The notes under the pieces are model-generated. The model had not been told where the DNA came from, did not search any database, and was given only the letters and a program-made list of their open reading frames with translations. 64,000 bases of DNA from Shewanella marina JCM 15074 (GTDB lineage Bacteria; Pseudomonadota; Gammaproteobacteria; Enterobacterales; Shewanellaceae). The translations under genes were made by a program, and so were the position numbers. The number at the start of each line of letters is the position of its first letter. Positions within the stretch are counted from its first letter, which is position 1. Location of the stretch: positions 1 through 64,000 of the forward strand of contig NZ_BALM01000010.1 in NCBI RefSeq assembly GCF_000614975.1, in the 5' to 3' direction. Shown here piece after piece: positions 28,101 to 37,459 of the stretch.

Positions 28101-28908
28101 AAAATGGGATATCACGCAAAATATTACCAGCGACGGTAGAGGCTACATGGCTTCCGTGGCCATTGTAATCAATACCAATGGCTGGTCGTGTATCGCCAAA
28201 GTTATCTGTAATTGATGGATAACTAAAAATACCGATCAGTTTATCATTACAGTATTCGCTATGTTCGACACAATCACCTAAGTAACTATTTTCGCCATTT
28301 GGATTGATATGTTGATATTCATCATCACCAGTCGTTGCAAAAGAGGGGTGGTCAGGGTTTATGCCTGAGTCGATGATGCCGATAGTTATACCTTCACCTT
28401 TCGCATTTAAATGGTTGCTATCATTCCACACTTTTTTTGCACCAATTAATTCTGGACCTACATCTGTATGTAGTTCATAAGGAATTTGGCGAATGACTTT
28501 TAATACGTTAGGTAGTGCTAATAGTTTTTTAGCTTCCTTAGGTGTGAGTTCTAATGAAAAACCATTAAAAGCAGTTTTATATTGATAAAAAATTGTTGGT
28601 TGATGACCTATTGTTTGACTAACGTGCTGTAGAAATTGATTTTGAATTGTTTCTAATTTTTGAAATTGTTGCTGTACTTGTACTGATTGTGGTTGGAATT
28701 GCTTCTTGGCCGAGACTCCGCTATTAAGTAGAGCTGCTGGGGTGCCACGTAGTTGTATAAAATAACGAGAGGTAGCATTTGGTGCATTTTGTGAAATTAC
28801 ATGGTTGACCTTGATATCAAAGGCAAAAGGTTTGCTATTTGCTTGTGCAATATTACTGTGACTAAAACAGGCAAAAACACATGATGCCAGTAGGGTATGT
28901 TTTATCAT
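25180..28908 (-). CDS. Subtilisin-like S8 exoprotease with GlyGly-CTERM tail
   Basis: A 1242-aa secreted serine protease. Signal peptide (IKHTLLASCVFACFS, cleavage near AQAN), then an I9-type propeptide with RYFIQLRGTPAALLN. The triad is intact: Asp in IGIIDSGINPDHP (about 177), His in NGHGSHVAST (about 250) and Ser in GTSMASPHIAG (about 593), with the oxyanion Asn in ALSAGNSG. A PA domain (GALGIIIRNVAD) sits between His and Ser. Beta-sandwich domains follow, and a PKD-like region near 1150. The C-terminus is Gly-Gly, then a hydrophobic helix and basic residues (NSGGTTSWLLFLL, VRFKP), the GlyGly-CTERM signal cut by rhombosortase in Shewanella and Vibrio. The rhombosortase itself is not in the window. 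Confidence 0.92.
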   Translation of the reverse strand: MIKHTLLASCVFACFSHSNIAQANSKPFAFDIKVNHVISQNAPNATSRYFIQLRGTPAALLNSGVSAKKQFQPQSVQVQQQFQKLETIQNQFLQHVSQTIGHQPTIFYQYKTAFNGFSLELTPKEAKKLLALPNVLKVIRQIPYELHTDVGPELIGAKKVWNDSNHLNAKGEGITIGIIDSGINPDHPSFATTGDDEYQHINPNGENSYLGDCVEHSEYCNDKLIGIFSYPSITDNFGDTRPAIGIDYNGHGSHVASTVAGNILRDIPFYKHGNTEQSSGFPIDGTNITELSGVAPHANIISFQVCAPIGGCDPDAMVKAVEDAIENNVNVINMSIGPSGEGPLPWNNALDLAFLAANNAGIFVALSAGNSGSSASTVGHLAPWTTIVANASHGRTIEKTITGADDSLNPLAAINGIGGVENPVSAEVIYAGDIDANRKTCNFFSFRNYPEIKDKIILCDRGGSSLFTKARNVERHGALGIIIRNVADSNTALYSIPYPIPGIQISEQDGINLYEWMNNETTATLMINAGTTVIDNSQANIINASSSRGPYSQYPELLVPHIAAPGTDIYAAYTDEQPFHSAPSPSNYSFLTGTSMASPHIAGAAALMKQVHPDWSVAEIQSAMMMTASTSMKKEDRTTTADIWDRGAGMIQVDKAVNAGLLLNITNEQYLAANPESGGMIPSLNSAYLINGECAGSCTWTREFKATADADWQFSMQGRNFNIDSITFEPETISVKKGDVVSVDITATFKSFSKDEWLDTSINIKPTGTLDTLTLPMRFKPLVAVVPEKINQAYYWSEAGFDLESYIFRRPQQILFTNTPLVKAISEELQASQDSNTATPFDDIADGIAYFTLDVTDEMTGDIEFYIADTSSEDIDLFVGIDSNNDNKPQEVELICASTLPGNGDEKCIIDSENTGQYWVMVWNFKASSLDIDKIRVDIVNMANSILPMNVIPSSKRTPFESLPVTINWQGMLEDKSNYYSYVEVFERNTNEDTLVSLGTTQMIVQQQGQPFEILGNIENISANDTIPLMLNIVDNPLNQEIKYQFDIELHESFQLAEDIDGVNANGNKIQMTINQAAMAKSMSIALPIAMTTPTSGDFIHRFNASSSKSDQTWNQELKQHNANLAPELEITASSQSLTAGDTLTLTANGTDANQDELQYSWTQTGGVSLLSEIKDAQTISLEIPSLEREVSLSFMVSVTDGEFTRQQSITVTASPTTTNSGGTTSWLLFLLIPVILVRFKP

Positions 28909-28913
28909 GTCAT

Positions 28914-31279
28914 TTACTCCGTAATAGTGGTTGATGAAGTGGTATGTTTTTTACGGAAAATAGCCACCAAAGCGAGTAATAATAGGCTCCAGTTTAGGCT
29001 TCCTCCTGAGTCTGGTTCTCGGTAATCATTGATGTTGACTTGATAGTTCTGACTAATGGTTTGACCCAATGCATCTGTCACGTCTAAAGTCAGCACCGCA
29101 ACTGAATCTTGTTCTACAAAGGGGGCGGTTATTGTTGTATCTAAATCATTAGTTGTTGATAAAGTCAGTTGTGGACCTGAAGTTTGTTGCCATTTTGCCG
29201 TAATGGGCAGTTTGGCATTACTGAGTGCGGGTGCTAGGGATAGACTTTCTGCTTCAGTGACAGTAGAGGTTTGATTAGACAGGGTAATGGACTTATCATC
29301 CAAAATATTGATTTTAAGGTTGTGGTTTGTCGTTGAATGTTCATCTCTAACGCTCAAACTAAATTCAGCTTGTTGCTCTGCAATAACGACGGGGCTATTA
29401 AAAACTAATTCAGTAGCAAATGGGTCAAAATCTAGTGACTCTCCATTTACTTGAACCCACTCTATATCGAGGTGAACTGAATCTGGGTCGCTTATTTCAG
29501 GGGTGATAGTAATTGTTTCTGATTCATTAACATTCATATTCTCAGTAAGTGTAATGATAGGACTATCGTTGATTGAATTGACCCTGATGTTGTAGGTTAA
29601 TTGCGTTTTTTGATTCGGATCGTTTTTATCTGTGACAGTGATCGCTACAGGGATGTTACCTGCAAATTCTACTGCAGGAACAAGCGATAAATTGATAGCA
29701 TTATCATCGTCAAGGTTGACTGCTATCTCTGTATCTTCCACTTCAGTAGTCGCAGTAAGTTCTAGTTCAACTTGAGCATTATTTTTGATTTGTAATTTAG
29801 TTGTGAAAGGTTGGTCTTCGTCAATGACCCAAGGTACCTGAGGCCATTCCAAGGTGAGTTCGCTGTTGTATCCTAATTCACCATTAACTTGCATGCTTTG
29901 AATATAGGTTGGTGAGCTGCTGACATAACCCGTTTTAAATGTACTAACGAGTTCCCCAAAAGGAGATCTTGCTGGCGATACACGACCAATAGGTGCATTT
30001 GTTTCTGCAAATAGATTATTGCGTAGGACATTGCCATCGAGATTAAAATCGACACGACGAATATTGGTTATATTGCCACTATTGTTCTCTGAGTCAGCAT
30101 AAAGTAACGATAGCTGGTCATTATATTGAGAGATAAACCCACCCGATAAATAGCCAAGATCTTCTTCAGAACGCTCGATTTCTAATATGATAGTGGGATC
30201 TGAAGAGTTAACAAATTGACCATCAAGCTGTACTTGTTGCATAAATAGAGCTGAGCTTCTGAATGGGCCGCCACGGCCTAGTCCTACCCAAGTGACAATC
30301 ATAGTGTCATCATTGAATAACATTGTTGGTATGTTGACATCGTTATATTGTGAATTGGCATTATGTGAGACTCTCAAGCCTGAATTATCGAATAATGGTT
30401 CACCATCTTGATTAATATGCTGTAGATAAAGGTTAGCGCCAAATAGTGTTGGTTGACGCCAAGCAAAGGCGACGCCGCCATTACCATCATCATGCATTTT
30501 TATAATATTGTTGCCCCTAAATGGCAGCGCAATATCACCAAACATAATCAGTTTTGCATTTTCGCCCCATAAAGGTTTGCCCTGATAATTATATTTTTGA
30601 ATATATAAGGCGTTACTATTGTCTGACTCCCTTGGGCCGTAAGTGAGCACTACGATGCCATCTTTTACTGCAATAATATCAAGGTGAGTATTGGTTCTCG
30701 TGATATTGGAAAGTGTCGCGCTCCATTGTTGCTCACCATCATCATTGAGCAGTCCAACATTAATTAGCTGTTCTCTATCAGCATTTACATACATGAAGCT
30801 ATAGCAAGGCCATGTTCTGACGGGGCAAGGTTAGCCGTGAGCCCTGACAGCATATCATCAGGTTGTGGAATAAAAGGTTCTGTCCATGCTGGGCTGCCAT
30901 CTGTGGCTGTTTTGGTGACGATTAATTCACGAGTCGTTAAGTCTTCTATTGAGGTATAGACTTCATTGTTAGGACCAATATCGATTGCCCAAGTAAAGAT
31001 AAATGATTGATTTCTATCTCTAATCAACACTGGTTCATTATTCCAAAGAGGATTACCTTTGTTATCGTATTTTTTTAATATGAAATCGTATCGAGTTGAA
31101 GGATCTGAGTAACCAATAATAATATTGCCCTGATTATCGGTAACGATCTGTCCCGCATCACTTTTTTCAGTTATTGCAATATATTGTGTTGGGTCATTAC
31201 TCCACTGTGCTTGACCCAACATTGGCTGCATAGCTAGCATCAATGTTGTCAGCGCGATGGCATGTGTTTTCAATGTCAT
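28914..31279 (-). pseudogene. Large secreted beta-rich protein with GlyGly-CTERM tail, one frame break
   Basis: The upper frame (31279-30785) has a signal peptide (LKTHAIALTTLMLAM, cleavage after GQAQ) and propeller-like repeats (QIVTDNQGNIIIGYSD, KYDNKGNPLWNNE), and stops after GLAIASC. The lower frame (from 30794 to 28914) continues the same repeat style (KYNYQGKPLWGE, HINQDGEPLFDN), then cadherin/PKD-like domains and a GlyGly-CTERM tail (DSGGSLNWSLLLLALVAIF, basic end). Adding one base at GCTTCATG near 30793 joins them into a protein of about 788 aa. It lies 5 bases from the protease gene and should be transcribed with it. No enzyme motif is visible, so it may be a surface or binding protein. 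Confidence 0.8.
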
Positions 31280-31387
31280 TCTCCAATTGGTTGTTATACA
31301 ACAACCATGTTGAGCTATATAACATTGATTGGCATCAAACTAATAGACTAGGGTGTATAGGAAATAACTACTATAGACGTTATAGGA

Positions 31388-31407
31388 AAGGGTGCCGTAG
31401 CACCCTT
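31388..31407 (-). terminator. Terminator downstream of the DUF3014 gene
   Basis: AAGGGTGC (31388-31395) and GCACCCTT (31400-31407) enclose a 4-base loop. On the minus strand TTTCCTATAA follows, a weak U-tract. It lies 24 bases past the DUF3014 stop. Confidence 0.5.
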
Positions 31408-31431
31408 CATTTAATTGTATTTAATGGCTTA

Positions 31432-32313
31432 TTATTGCTGTAATTGTGCTTGTAGTTTTCTCAACACAGCTTTTACTTTTTTGCTGTTTTCAGGCCCCAT
31501 ACGGATCATTAACTTTTGCGCACTTGGCAATGCTTCGAGCTTAGGATCAGTAAATTGGTAGTTAACACTAATACCATTTAATTCGATAGGGTCGGTGATG
31601 ATAGGTGCATCCAACATGACTTGAATGGCATTTTGCATCGTGTCATTAAAGTTTTTATTGGCATAACCCAGCTCATCAAATGCTTGCTGTAACAGTGGTT
31701 CAACTTGTTTATAAGTCGCTGCAAGTTGTTTGTCGTTAAGGCCTGCTAAAAAGTCTGCGTACATATCGTAACGATGGAAGCTATCAGGATCCATATAGGT
31801 TTTATTGGTCACATCAACTGCATTAAATTGAGTTTTAGGACCTGTAATTGGACTGACTTTTCTGGCCAAATCACCTTGGGCTAAGTTGTCTACAAACACC
31901 ACAAACTGACGGGCAATATCGTGCTTAACCAATAATGGTTCAATCACCATTTCACCAGCAATTTCATTGCTTTTTTGTAGCATAAAAGGGTCACTATCAT
32001 TTAAGGTCGGTAGTGGCTCAGGTTTTTTGACGGCAACTTCTGGTTCAGTCACAACCGTCTCAGTAACGACTTCTTCAGGCGCAGTTACTGGTTCAGTTTC
32101 AGGAATTTGATCAACCGCTAATGGCTCACTTGGTGCTTGTTCTGGCACATTAACTTCTGCAACTGACTGTTCGATAATCGCATCTGGATTTTCACGGGTA
32201 AAATAAAAATATGTGGCTGCAGCTAATGCGAGAATTACTGCAACAATCGCCATATAATTCGTCCCTGAGGACTTGGGTTGAGGGGCGATTCTGTCTTCTT
32301 GATTTGCTTGCAT
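31432..32313 (-). CDS. DUF3014 family membrane-anchored protein
   Basis: A 293-aa protein with a cytosolic N-terminus, one membrane span (YMAIVAVILALAAATYFYF, about 20-38), a Pro/Glu/Val-rich linker of about 70 residues (repeated PEPVAV-type units) and a globular C-terminal domain from about residue 105 (LNDSDPFMLQKSNEIAG). The C-terminal domain contains KVSPITGP and YDMYADFLAGL, as in DUF3014. The function of this family is unknown. It stands alone between the secreted-protein gene and recG. Confidence 0.82.
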   Translation of the reverse strand: MQANQEDRIAPQPKSSGTNYMAIVAVILALAAATYFYFTRENPDAIIEQSVAEVNVPEQAPSEPLAVDQIPETEPVTAPEEVVTETVVTEPEVAVKKPEPLPTLNDSDPFMLQKSNEIAGEMVIEPLLVKHDIARQFVVFVDNLAQGDLARKVSPITGPKTQFNAVDVTNKTYMDPDSFHRYDMYADFLAGLNDKQLAATYKQVEPLLQQAFDELGYANKNFNDTMQNAIQVMLDAPIITDPIELNGISVNYQFTDPKLEALPSAQKLMIRMGPENSKKVKAVLRKLQAQLQQ

Positions 32314-32436
32314 ATTACTTCCTTGGCTCGCTGGAACAGGTATGAAATATAAAACAATATGATAAGTACATTTTGCCTTATCACGGTAACTTGTCTAGCT
32401 CATTTTTTATTTTTAATGTAACTGCCATGCCGGTGC

Positions 32437-34527
32437 TTAAGCTTGGATGTAATGTTCCCGCTGTCCAAGCCAACGCTCAATAATCGCATCGACATTTTCT
32501 GGTACTTGTTGCATCACATGTTGTGCTAATTTTTGGATATTAGGAATTAATGCCTGATCCCGTACTAAATCAGCCACTTTCATCTCTGCAAGACCGGTTT
32601 GTCTCGTGCCTAGTACTTCACCTGGGCCACGGATTTCTAAATCTTTTTGTGCAATAACAAAGCCATCGTTACTTTGGCGCAGCACCCCTAAGCGTTGGGT
32701 CGCGGTATGAGATAGTGGGGCTTTATAAAGTAAAACACAGTGGCTGGCGACCGCGCCGCGGCCAACTCGGCCTCGTAACTGGTGTAATTGTGCCAGCCCA
32801 AGCCGTTCTGGGTTTTCAATAATCATTAAACTGGCATTGGGTACATCTACACCCACTTCAATCACCGTAGTCGCCACTAATAACTGTAATTCCCCCGCTT
32901 TAAAATCGGCCATAATTTGCTGTTTTTCAGCCGCTTTCATGCGGCCATGTACTAACCCTATTTTTAATTCTGGGAGGGCGAGTGTTAACTCTGCTGCTGT
33001 ATCTTCTGCGGCTTGGCACTCTAATACTTCAGATTCTTCAATTAAGGTACACACCCAATAGGCTTGGCGATTATCATTGATTGCGGCTTGCCTGACTCGT
33101 TCAATCACTTGTTCACGACGGTTTTCACTAATGGCGACGGTAGTGACAGGCGTTCGTCCCGGCGGTAGCTCATCAATAATGGAGGTATCTAAATCGGCAT
33201 AAGCAGTCATGGCTAATGTGCGCGGGATTGGTGTCGCCGTCATAATCAGCTGATGCGGATGGAAACCTTGATTAATGCCTTTTTCACGTAAACCTAAGCG
33301 TTGATGTACGCCAAAACGATGTTGCTCATCAATAATGGTGAGTGCCAGATTATGAAATACCACTTGTTCTTGGAATATCGCATGAGTGCCAATCACCATA
33401 TTGGCGCTGCCAGAGGCAATATCTTCAAGCGATTGGGTTCTCGCTTTACCCTTTAATTTACCCGCTAGCCAGCCAACTTTTAGGCCTAAGGGTTCAAACC
33501 AAGTTTTAAAATTATTGGCGTGCTGCTCGGCCAACAATTCTGTTGGCGCCATCATGGCCACCTGATAGCCATTTTCAATGGCTTGTAGCGCAGCTAATGC
33601 CGCCACTAGGGTTTTACCAGAGCCAACGTCGCCTTGCACTAATCGCATCATAGGTACAGCTTGTTCCATATCTTGATGGATTTCAGCAACCACTCGCTGC
33701 TGTGCGCCAGTGGGCTTAAATGGCAAGGCTTGTAAGAATGGATTGAGCAGTTGTCCTGTCGCAGGCATCTTAATTGCTAAGTCACGGTTACTGCGTTGAC
33801 GCAAACGCAGCATACTTAAATTGTGTGCCAATAGTTCTTCTTGGATCAATCGTTGCTGCGCAGGGTGACTGCCTTGTTCCAGTTGATAAAGCACTACATC
33901 AGCTGGTGGCCGATGCAAAATTTGTAATGCTTGTGGCAAAGTTAATTGATTTGGTTGCAACTGTGGTGGCAGTAATTCTTGTAAGCCGTCTTGCTGCAAA
34001 AATTGCAGTGCTTGTTCGGTATATTTAAGCCAACTTGCTTGTTTTAAACCTTCCGTCGTCGGATAGATTGGTGTCAACGTGTCGCTTAAATTAGGACTAT
34101 CACCTGCTTGAATCACTTTATATTCAGGATGAATAATTTCACGGCTATGTTTACCAAAACGAACTTCGCCATAAGCACGGATTATTAAACCTTGTTGCAT
34201 GGCATTACGTTGCGCGAGAGAGAAATTAAAAAAACGTAACACCATGACACCAGAATGATCGCGGATGGTACAAGTCAGCATGCGACGTTTACCCGGCAAA
34301 ATTTGGGTACTTTGAATTTCGCCTTCAACAGTGCCATAGCTGCCTGGTGATAATGCTGTGATGGGATAAATTTGAGTGCGATCTTCATAACGAAGCGGCA
34401 GATGAAATAGCACATCTTGGATGCTGTTAATGCCAAGCTTTGCTAGTTTTTCAGCTGCTTTTTTAGCTACGCCGTTAAGTTCGGTAACGGGAATAAGATC
34501 GAGTCTTTGCAAGATGTTAGCACTCAA
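32437..34527 (-). CDS. recG: ATP-dependent DNA helicase RecG
   Basis: Branch-migration helicase of 696 aa that works on stalled forks and Holliday junctions. An N-terminal wedge/OB region (IQDVLFHLPLRYEDRT) is followed by the helicase core: Walker A GDVGSGKT, the DEXH box as IIDEQHRFG, MTATPIPRTLA, and the motif VI region with QLRGRVGRG. The length matches E. coli RecG (693). The start ATG is at 34527. In E. coli recG closes the gmk-rpoZ-spoT-trmH series; here it lies about 6 kb away from trmH, with unrelated genes in between. Confidence 0.96.
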   Translation of the reverse strand: MSANILQRLDLIPVTELNGVAKKAAEKLAKLGINSIQDVLFHLPLRYEDRTQIYPITALSPGSYGTVEGEIQSTQILPGKRRMLTCTIRDHSGVMVLRFFNFSLAQRNAMQQGLIIRAYGEVRFGKHSREIIHPEYKVIQAGDSPNLSDTLTPIYPTTEGLKQASWLKYTEQALQFLQQDGLQELLPPQLQPNQLTLPQALQILHRPPADVVLYQLEQGSHPAQQRLIQEELLAHNLSMLRLRQRSNRDLAIKMPATGQLLNPFLQALPFKPTGAQQRVVAEIHQDMEQAVPMMRLVQGDVGSGKTLVAALAALQAIENGYQVAMMAPTELLAEQHANNFKTWFEPLGLKVGWLAGKLKGKARTQSLEDIASGSANMVIGTHAIFQEQVVFHNLALTIIDEQHRFGVHQRLGLREKGINQGFHPHQLIMTATPIPRTLAMTAYADLDTSIIDELPPGRTPVTTVAISENRREQVIERVRQAAINDNRQAYWVCTLIEESEVLECQAAEDTAAELTLALPELKIGLVHGRMKAAEKQQIMADFKAGELQLLVATTVIEVGVDVPNASLMIIENPERLGLAQLHQLRGRVGRGAVASHCVLLYKAPLSHTATQRLGVLRQSNDGFVIAQKDLEIRGPGEVLGTRQTGLAEMKVADLVRDQALIPNIQKLAQHVMQQVPENVDAIIERWLGQREHYIQA

Positions 34528-34597
34528 TTACTGTGGATATATACATATACTATCAGAGAATCCTAGACACGCAATCATCCGAATCCTATTTACGGGG

Positions 34598-34663
34598 CAA
34601 ACAAATTTGATTTATATCATTAGATGATACATTTGTTTGATTTTTATAGAATTAAAAGGAGGT
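34598..34663 (+). promoter_or_regulatory. Composite hairpin and strong SD upstream of an outer-membrane protein gene
   Basis: CAAACAAAT (34598-34606) pairs with ATTTGTTTG (34631-34639), with an inner pair TATCAT/ATGATA (34615-34620/34624-34629). ATTTTTATA follows on the plus strand, the look of a terminator or attenuator. AAGGAGGT then lies at 34656-34663, far from the gene's own ATG at 34712. Role unproven; it could also serve as a binding site between the divergent recG and porin-like genes. Confidence 0.45.
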
Positions 34664-34711
34664 TACTCTATTAAACTATTACAATAATTATCAGATGATG
34701 GAGTGAATAAA

Positions 34712-35215
34712 ATGAGTAAATTGGTGCAGTCTACGTTGGCTATCGCATTATTGAGCATCTCTTCAATGGCGATGGCCACTGAACATAATAGCCGTGAAGG
34801 TGCTGCAGTGGTCGGTGGTATTTCAAATATTTTTGGTGATACTGGCGATAGCATTAAGACCCTTGATGGTGAGCGCACCGCGTACGCTATTTCTGGTAGT
34901 TATACATGGGATTATGGCTTGAGTGTCGGCGGTACTATCTCTACTCGTGTTGAGATGGCGGCAGCAGAAAAAGCCAGTAAGTGGAGTCACGCTAACCTTT
35001 ATGCAGGCTACACCTTTAATAACGGTATTAAGCTTATGGCGGGTGCGGGCAACTTAATGCTTAGCGGCGATCTTAAAGATGATAGCTATACAGGTTACAT
35101 GTTAGGTGTCGGTTATAGTCAACGTCATTTTAGTGCTGAAATACATTATGAAAACTATGATTTAGAAGGTATTTCAACACCTATTGCCACTTTCCTTGTC
35201 GGTTACAAGTGGTAA
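34712..35215 (+). CDS. Small outer-membrane beta-barrel protein, YfaZ-like
   Basis: A 167-aa protein with a signal peptide (KLVQSTLAIALLSISS, cleavage after AMA) and alternating beta strands with aromatic ends (YAISGSYTWDYGLSVGG, NLYAGYTFNNG, GYMLGVGYSQRHFSAEIHYENY). It closes with FLVGYKW, the terminal aromatic that BAM recognises. It resembles YfaZ and other small barrels; the match is by architecture. I choose ATG 34712, 8 bases after GGAG, over a GTG at 34703 that would add three residues. Confidence 0.7.
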   Translation: MSKLVQSTLAIALLSISSMAMATEHNSREGAAVVGGISNIFGDTGDSIKTLDGERTAYAISGSYTWDYGLSVGGTISTRVEMAAAEKASKWSHANLYAGYTFNNGIKLMAGAGNLMLSGDLKDDSYTGYMLGVGYSQRHFSAEIHYENYDLEGISTPIATFLVGYKW

Positions 35216-35226
35216 ATTAACCTTCT

Positions 35227-35376
35227 TTACAACCAGCCTTTTTGCTTAGCAATACGGGCCGCATCGATGCGATTGGTGGCATTAAGTTTGCTGATCGCTT
35301 CTGATAAATAGTTACGTACAGTGCCTTCTGCAATAAATAGACTATTGGCAATTTCAGCCGTGGTTTTGCAGTGCTG
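35227..35376 (-). pseudogene. Remnant of a NarL/LuxR-type response regulator
   Basis: An open stretch of 49 codons, with no start, translates as the C-terminal helix-turn-helix of a LuxR/NarL regulator: TTAEIANSLFIAEGTVRNYL, then KLNATNRIDAARIAKQKGWL and a stop. This ending is typical of DesR-type regulators. A stop lies just upstream of the helix-turn-helix, and the receiver domain is missing altogether, so it is a relic. It sits between the outer-membrane protein gene and the AraC-type gene. Confidence 0.8.
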
Positions 35377-35392
35377 TCAGTATGCACAAATG

Positions 35393-36175
35393 TCATGATC
35401 TTGTATTGGCATACATATAATGGCGTGGTGTTAAGCCCGTTTTTTGACGAAAGAAACTGATGAAAGCGCTGTCGTTAGCGAACCCCAGCCGATATGAAAT
35501 ATCACTAATTGATTGATTATTAGAGAGTAGTTCTACGGCAGTAATTAAGCGCCATTGTTGCCGCCAACTTTGATAAGGCATAGCCGTTTCTTTGCTAAAT
35601 ATTCTACTGATGGTTTTGCTGCTAGCACCTATTTGCTGACTTAACTCAGTTAAGCTAGGCGCAATAAAATCACTATGGTTGATGGTGGCTAGCCAGTGTT
35701 TTAGACGAGGATCTTGCGGTAGCGGTAAATTGAGATGGCTATCATTGGCCTGATTGAGTTCTTCAATCAGTAAATTCACTGCATTGACTTGTTCCGCTCT
35801 CGCTTTAGTAAACGACCACATCGCCATTCTTTCGAGTAACGCCTGCATTAGTGGATTGATATCAATTATCTTAAGTTCGCGACTTAATTGACTTTGTAGG
35901 CTTGGGTCAAAGTACAGCGAACGATATTGGGTCACATTGTGCATTTGAGCGTTATGCACAATTCCTGCGGGGATCCAAGCGGCACGCATCGGTGGCAGTA
36001 CGCATTTAAGTCCAGCTAAATTAATGATCATACAACCCTGATTAGAGTAGAGTAATTGATCCTTATTGTGGGTATGAAAGCCTGAATTATGGTTGCCTAA
36101 GTTAGCAGCCAAACCTATCACTAAGCCATCATAATCATCAGCACAGAATTGTTGGTCAACATCGATATAAGCCAA
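35393..36175 (-). CDS. AraC-family transcriptional regulator
   Basis: A 260-aa regulator with an N-terminal cupin (HNSGFHTHNKDQLLYSNQG, then WIPAGIVHNAQMHN) and a C-terminal double helix-turn-helix (LTELSQQIGASSKTISRIFSKE, ISDISYRLGFANDSAFISFFRQKTG with PRHY). It is read away from the MFS gene, with 135 bases between, so it most likely controls that transporter. The inducer is unknown. Confidence 0.9.
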   Translation of the reverse strand: MAYIDVDQQFCADDYDGLVIGLAANLGNHNSGFHTHNKDQLLYSNQGCMIINLAGLKCVLPPMRAAWIPAGIVHNAQMHNVTQYRSLYFDPSLQSQLSRELKIIDINPLMQALLERMAMWSFTKARAEQVNAVNLLIEELNQANDSHLNLPLPQDPRLKHWLATINHSDFIAPSLTELSQQIGASSKTISRIFSKETAMPYQSWRQQWRLITAVELLSNNQSISDISYRLGFANDSAFISFFRQKTGLTPRHYMYANTRS

Positions 36176-36313
36176 TGCAATTTGTCCTTATCTTAATAAA
36201 AAACGTCTTAGTATTAATATAAGGTTATTGTCGGCAAAGATAAACTTACCACCATTAAAATAGCGAACGAGAAAGTGATCGGCTGAAAACTAGCGATCTA
36301 AGGTAGGTAAGTG

Positions 36314-37456
36314 ATGCAAAAAATATCAGTTCCATTAGCGGTGGCATTATTGATGTTCCCACAAATAGTGGAAACTATGTATAGCCCAGCATTAACCTCA
36401 ATTCAGCAGCATTTTGCAGTGACGAGTGCGCAGGCCGGGCAAGGCATGTCATTTTTCTTTATTGCTTTTGCACTCGGAGTCGTGTTTTGGGGGCGCATGT
36501 GTGATGTTATCGGTCGGCGACAATCAATGCTCGCAGGCCTAGTCAGTTTTACGGTGTTGGTAATATTCACCTTATATGCAGCAACATTTACGCTATTTTT
36601 AATCGGCTTCAGTGGTTGTGCTTTTGCTATTGCGGTGGGCTCTATCTGTACTCAAACAATGATCCGCGATAGCTATCAAGGTCATGAGTTAGCTAACATT
36701 TTTTCTATTATTGGTATTTCAATAGGCCTTAGTCCCATAGTGGGAATGTTGCTTGGGAGTCAGTTAACGGCGTTTGGTGGTTACCGATGGGTATTTGGCG
36801 GAATGGGTCTTATCGTTGTTGGGTTATTGATATGGAGCTATTGCCAACTCGCTGAGACTCATACATTACAAACGAGTAATAATAACTTAATTTGTTTAGC
36901 AATGACGATGCTTAAAGATAGCTATATTTGGTACATCAGTTTAATGGTCGGTTTGTTTAATATTGCGCTGTTTTCCTATTACAGCATTGCGCCATTTATG
37001 TTTGCCAAGATGGCGCTGAGTGTGACCTTTTTTGGCTATACAGCGGTTGTTCTTGCAAGCGGCTCAATTGTGGGTTCTCTGATTAATATTAAGCTGTTAA
37101 AAACCCGTTTAAGTTCTCTGCAAATAGTACTTATCGCCAGTGTTATCTTGTTTTTCAGTGGAGTTGGGGTTGCGATATTGCAGCATTCAATGTGGTTTTT
37201 TATGCCGATGGCGCTTGTGTCTCTTGCGTTTGGTATCGCGCTACCGCATTTATTAAGTACGGCTTTGAATCATTATCGTCAGCAGTTAGGCAGTGCAGGG
37301 GCATTATTGGGGTTATTTTATTATTTAGTGATTGGTATTGGTTTACATTGTGCCGTTCAATACTTGGCTTTAGCAACGGTATTATTACTGTGTGGTGGTC
37401 TGGCAATGGTTTTAGCTGGTGGGCAAATAATTTATGGAACTAAAGATGCTGTTTAA
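36314..37456 (+). CDS. MFS efflux transporter, Bcr/CflA type
   Basis: A 380-aa major facilitator with about 12 spans. Seen: PQIVETMYSPALTSIQQHF in the first loop, GRMCDVIGRRQSML (the MFS motif A with Gly-Arg-x-x-Asp...Gly-Arg-Arg) and SICTQTMIRDSYQG, all as in drug/H+ antiporters of the Bcr/CflA family. Substrate unknown. I use ATG 36314; a GTG one codon earlier is also possible. It shares the intergenic region with the divergent AraC gene. Confidence 0.88.
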   Translation: MQKISVPLAVALLMFPQIVETMYSPALTSIQQHFAVTSAQAGQGMSFFFIAFALGVVFWGRMCDVIGRRQSMLAGLVSFTVLVIFTLYAATFTLFLIGFSGCAFAIAVGSICTQTMIRDSYQGHELANIFSIIGISIGLSPIVGMLLGSQLTAFGGYRWVFGGMGLIVVGLLIWSYCQLAETHTLQTSNNNLICLAMTMLKDSYIWYISLMVGLFNIALFSYYSIAPFMFAKMALSVTFFGYTAVVLASGSIVGSLINIKLLKTRLSSLQIVLIASVILFFSGVGVAILQHSMWFFMPMALVSLAFGIALPHLLSTALNHYRQQLGSAGALLGLFYYLVIGIGLHCAVQYLALATVLLLCGGLAMVLAGGQIIYGTKDAV

Positions 37457-37459
37457 AAT

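Noticed and set aside
34656..34687. A very short leader peptide started by ATT after the strong SD
   Set aside because: ATT starts are very rare and the frame has only five codons. I report the SD itself but not a gene.
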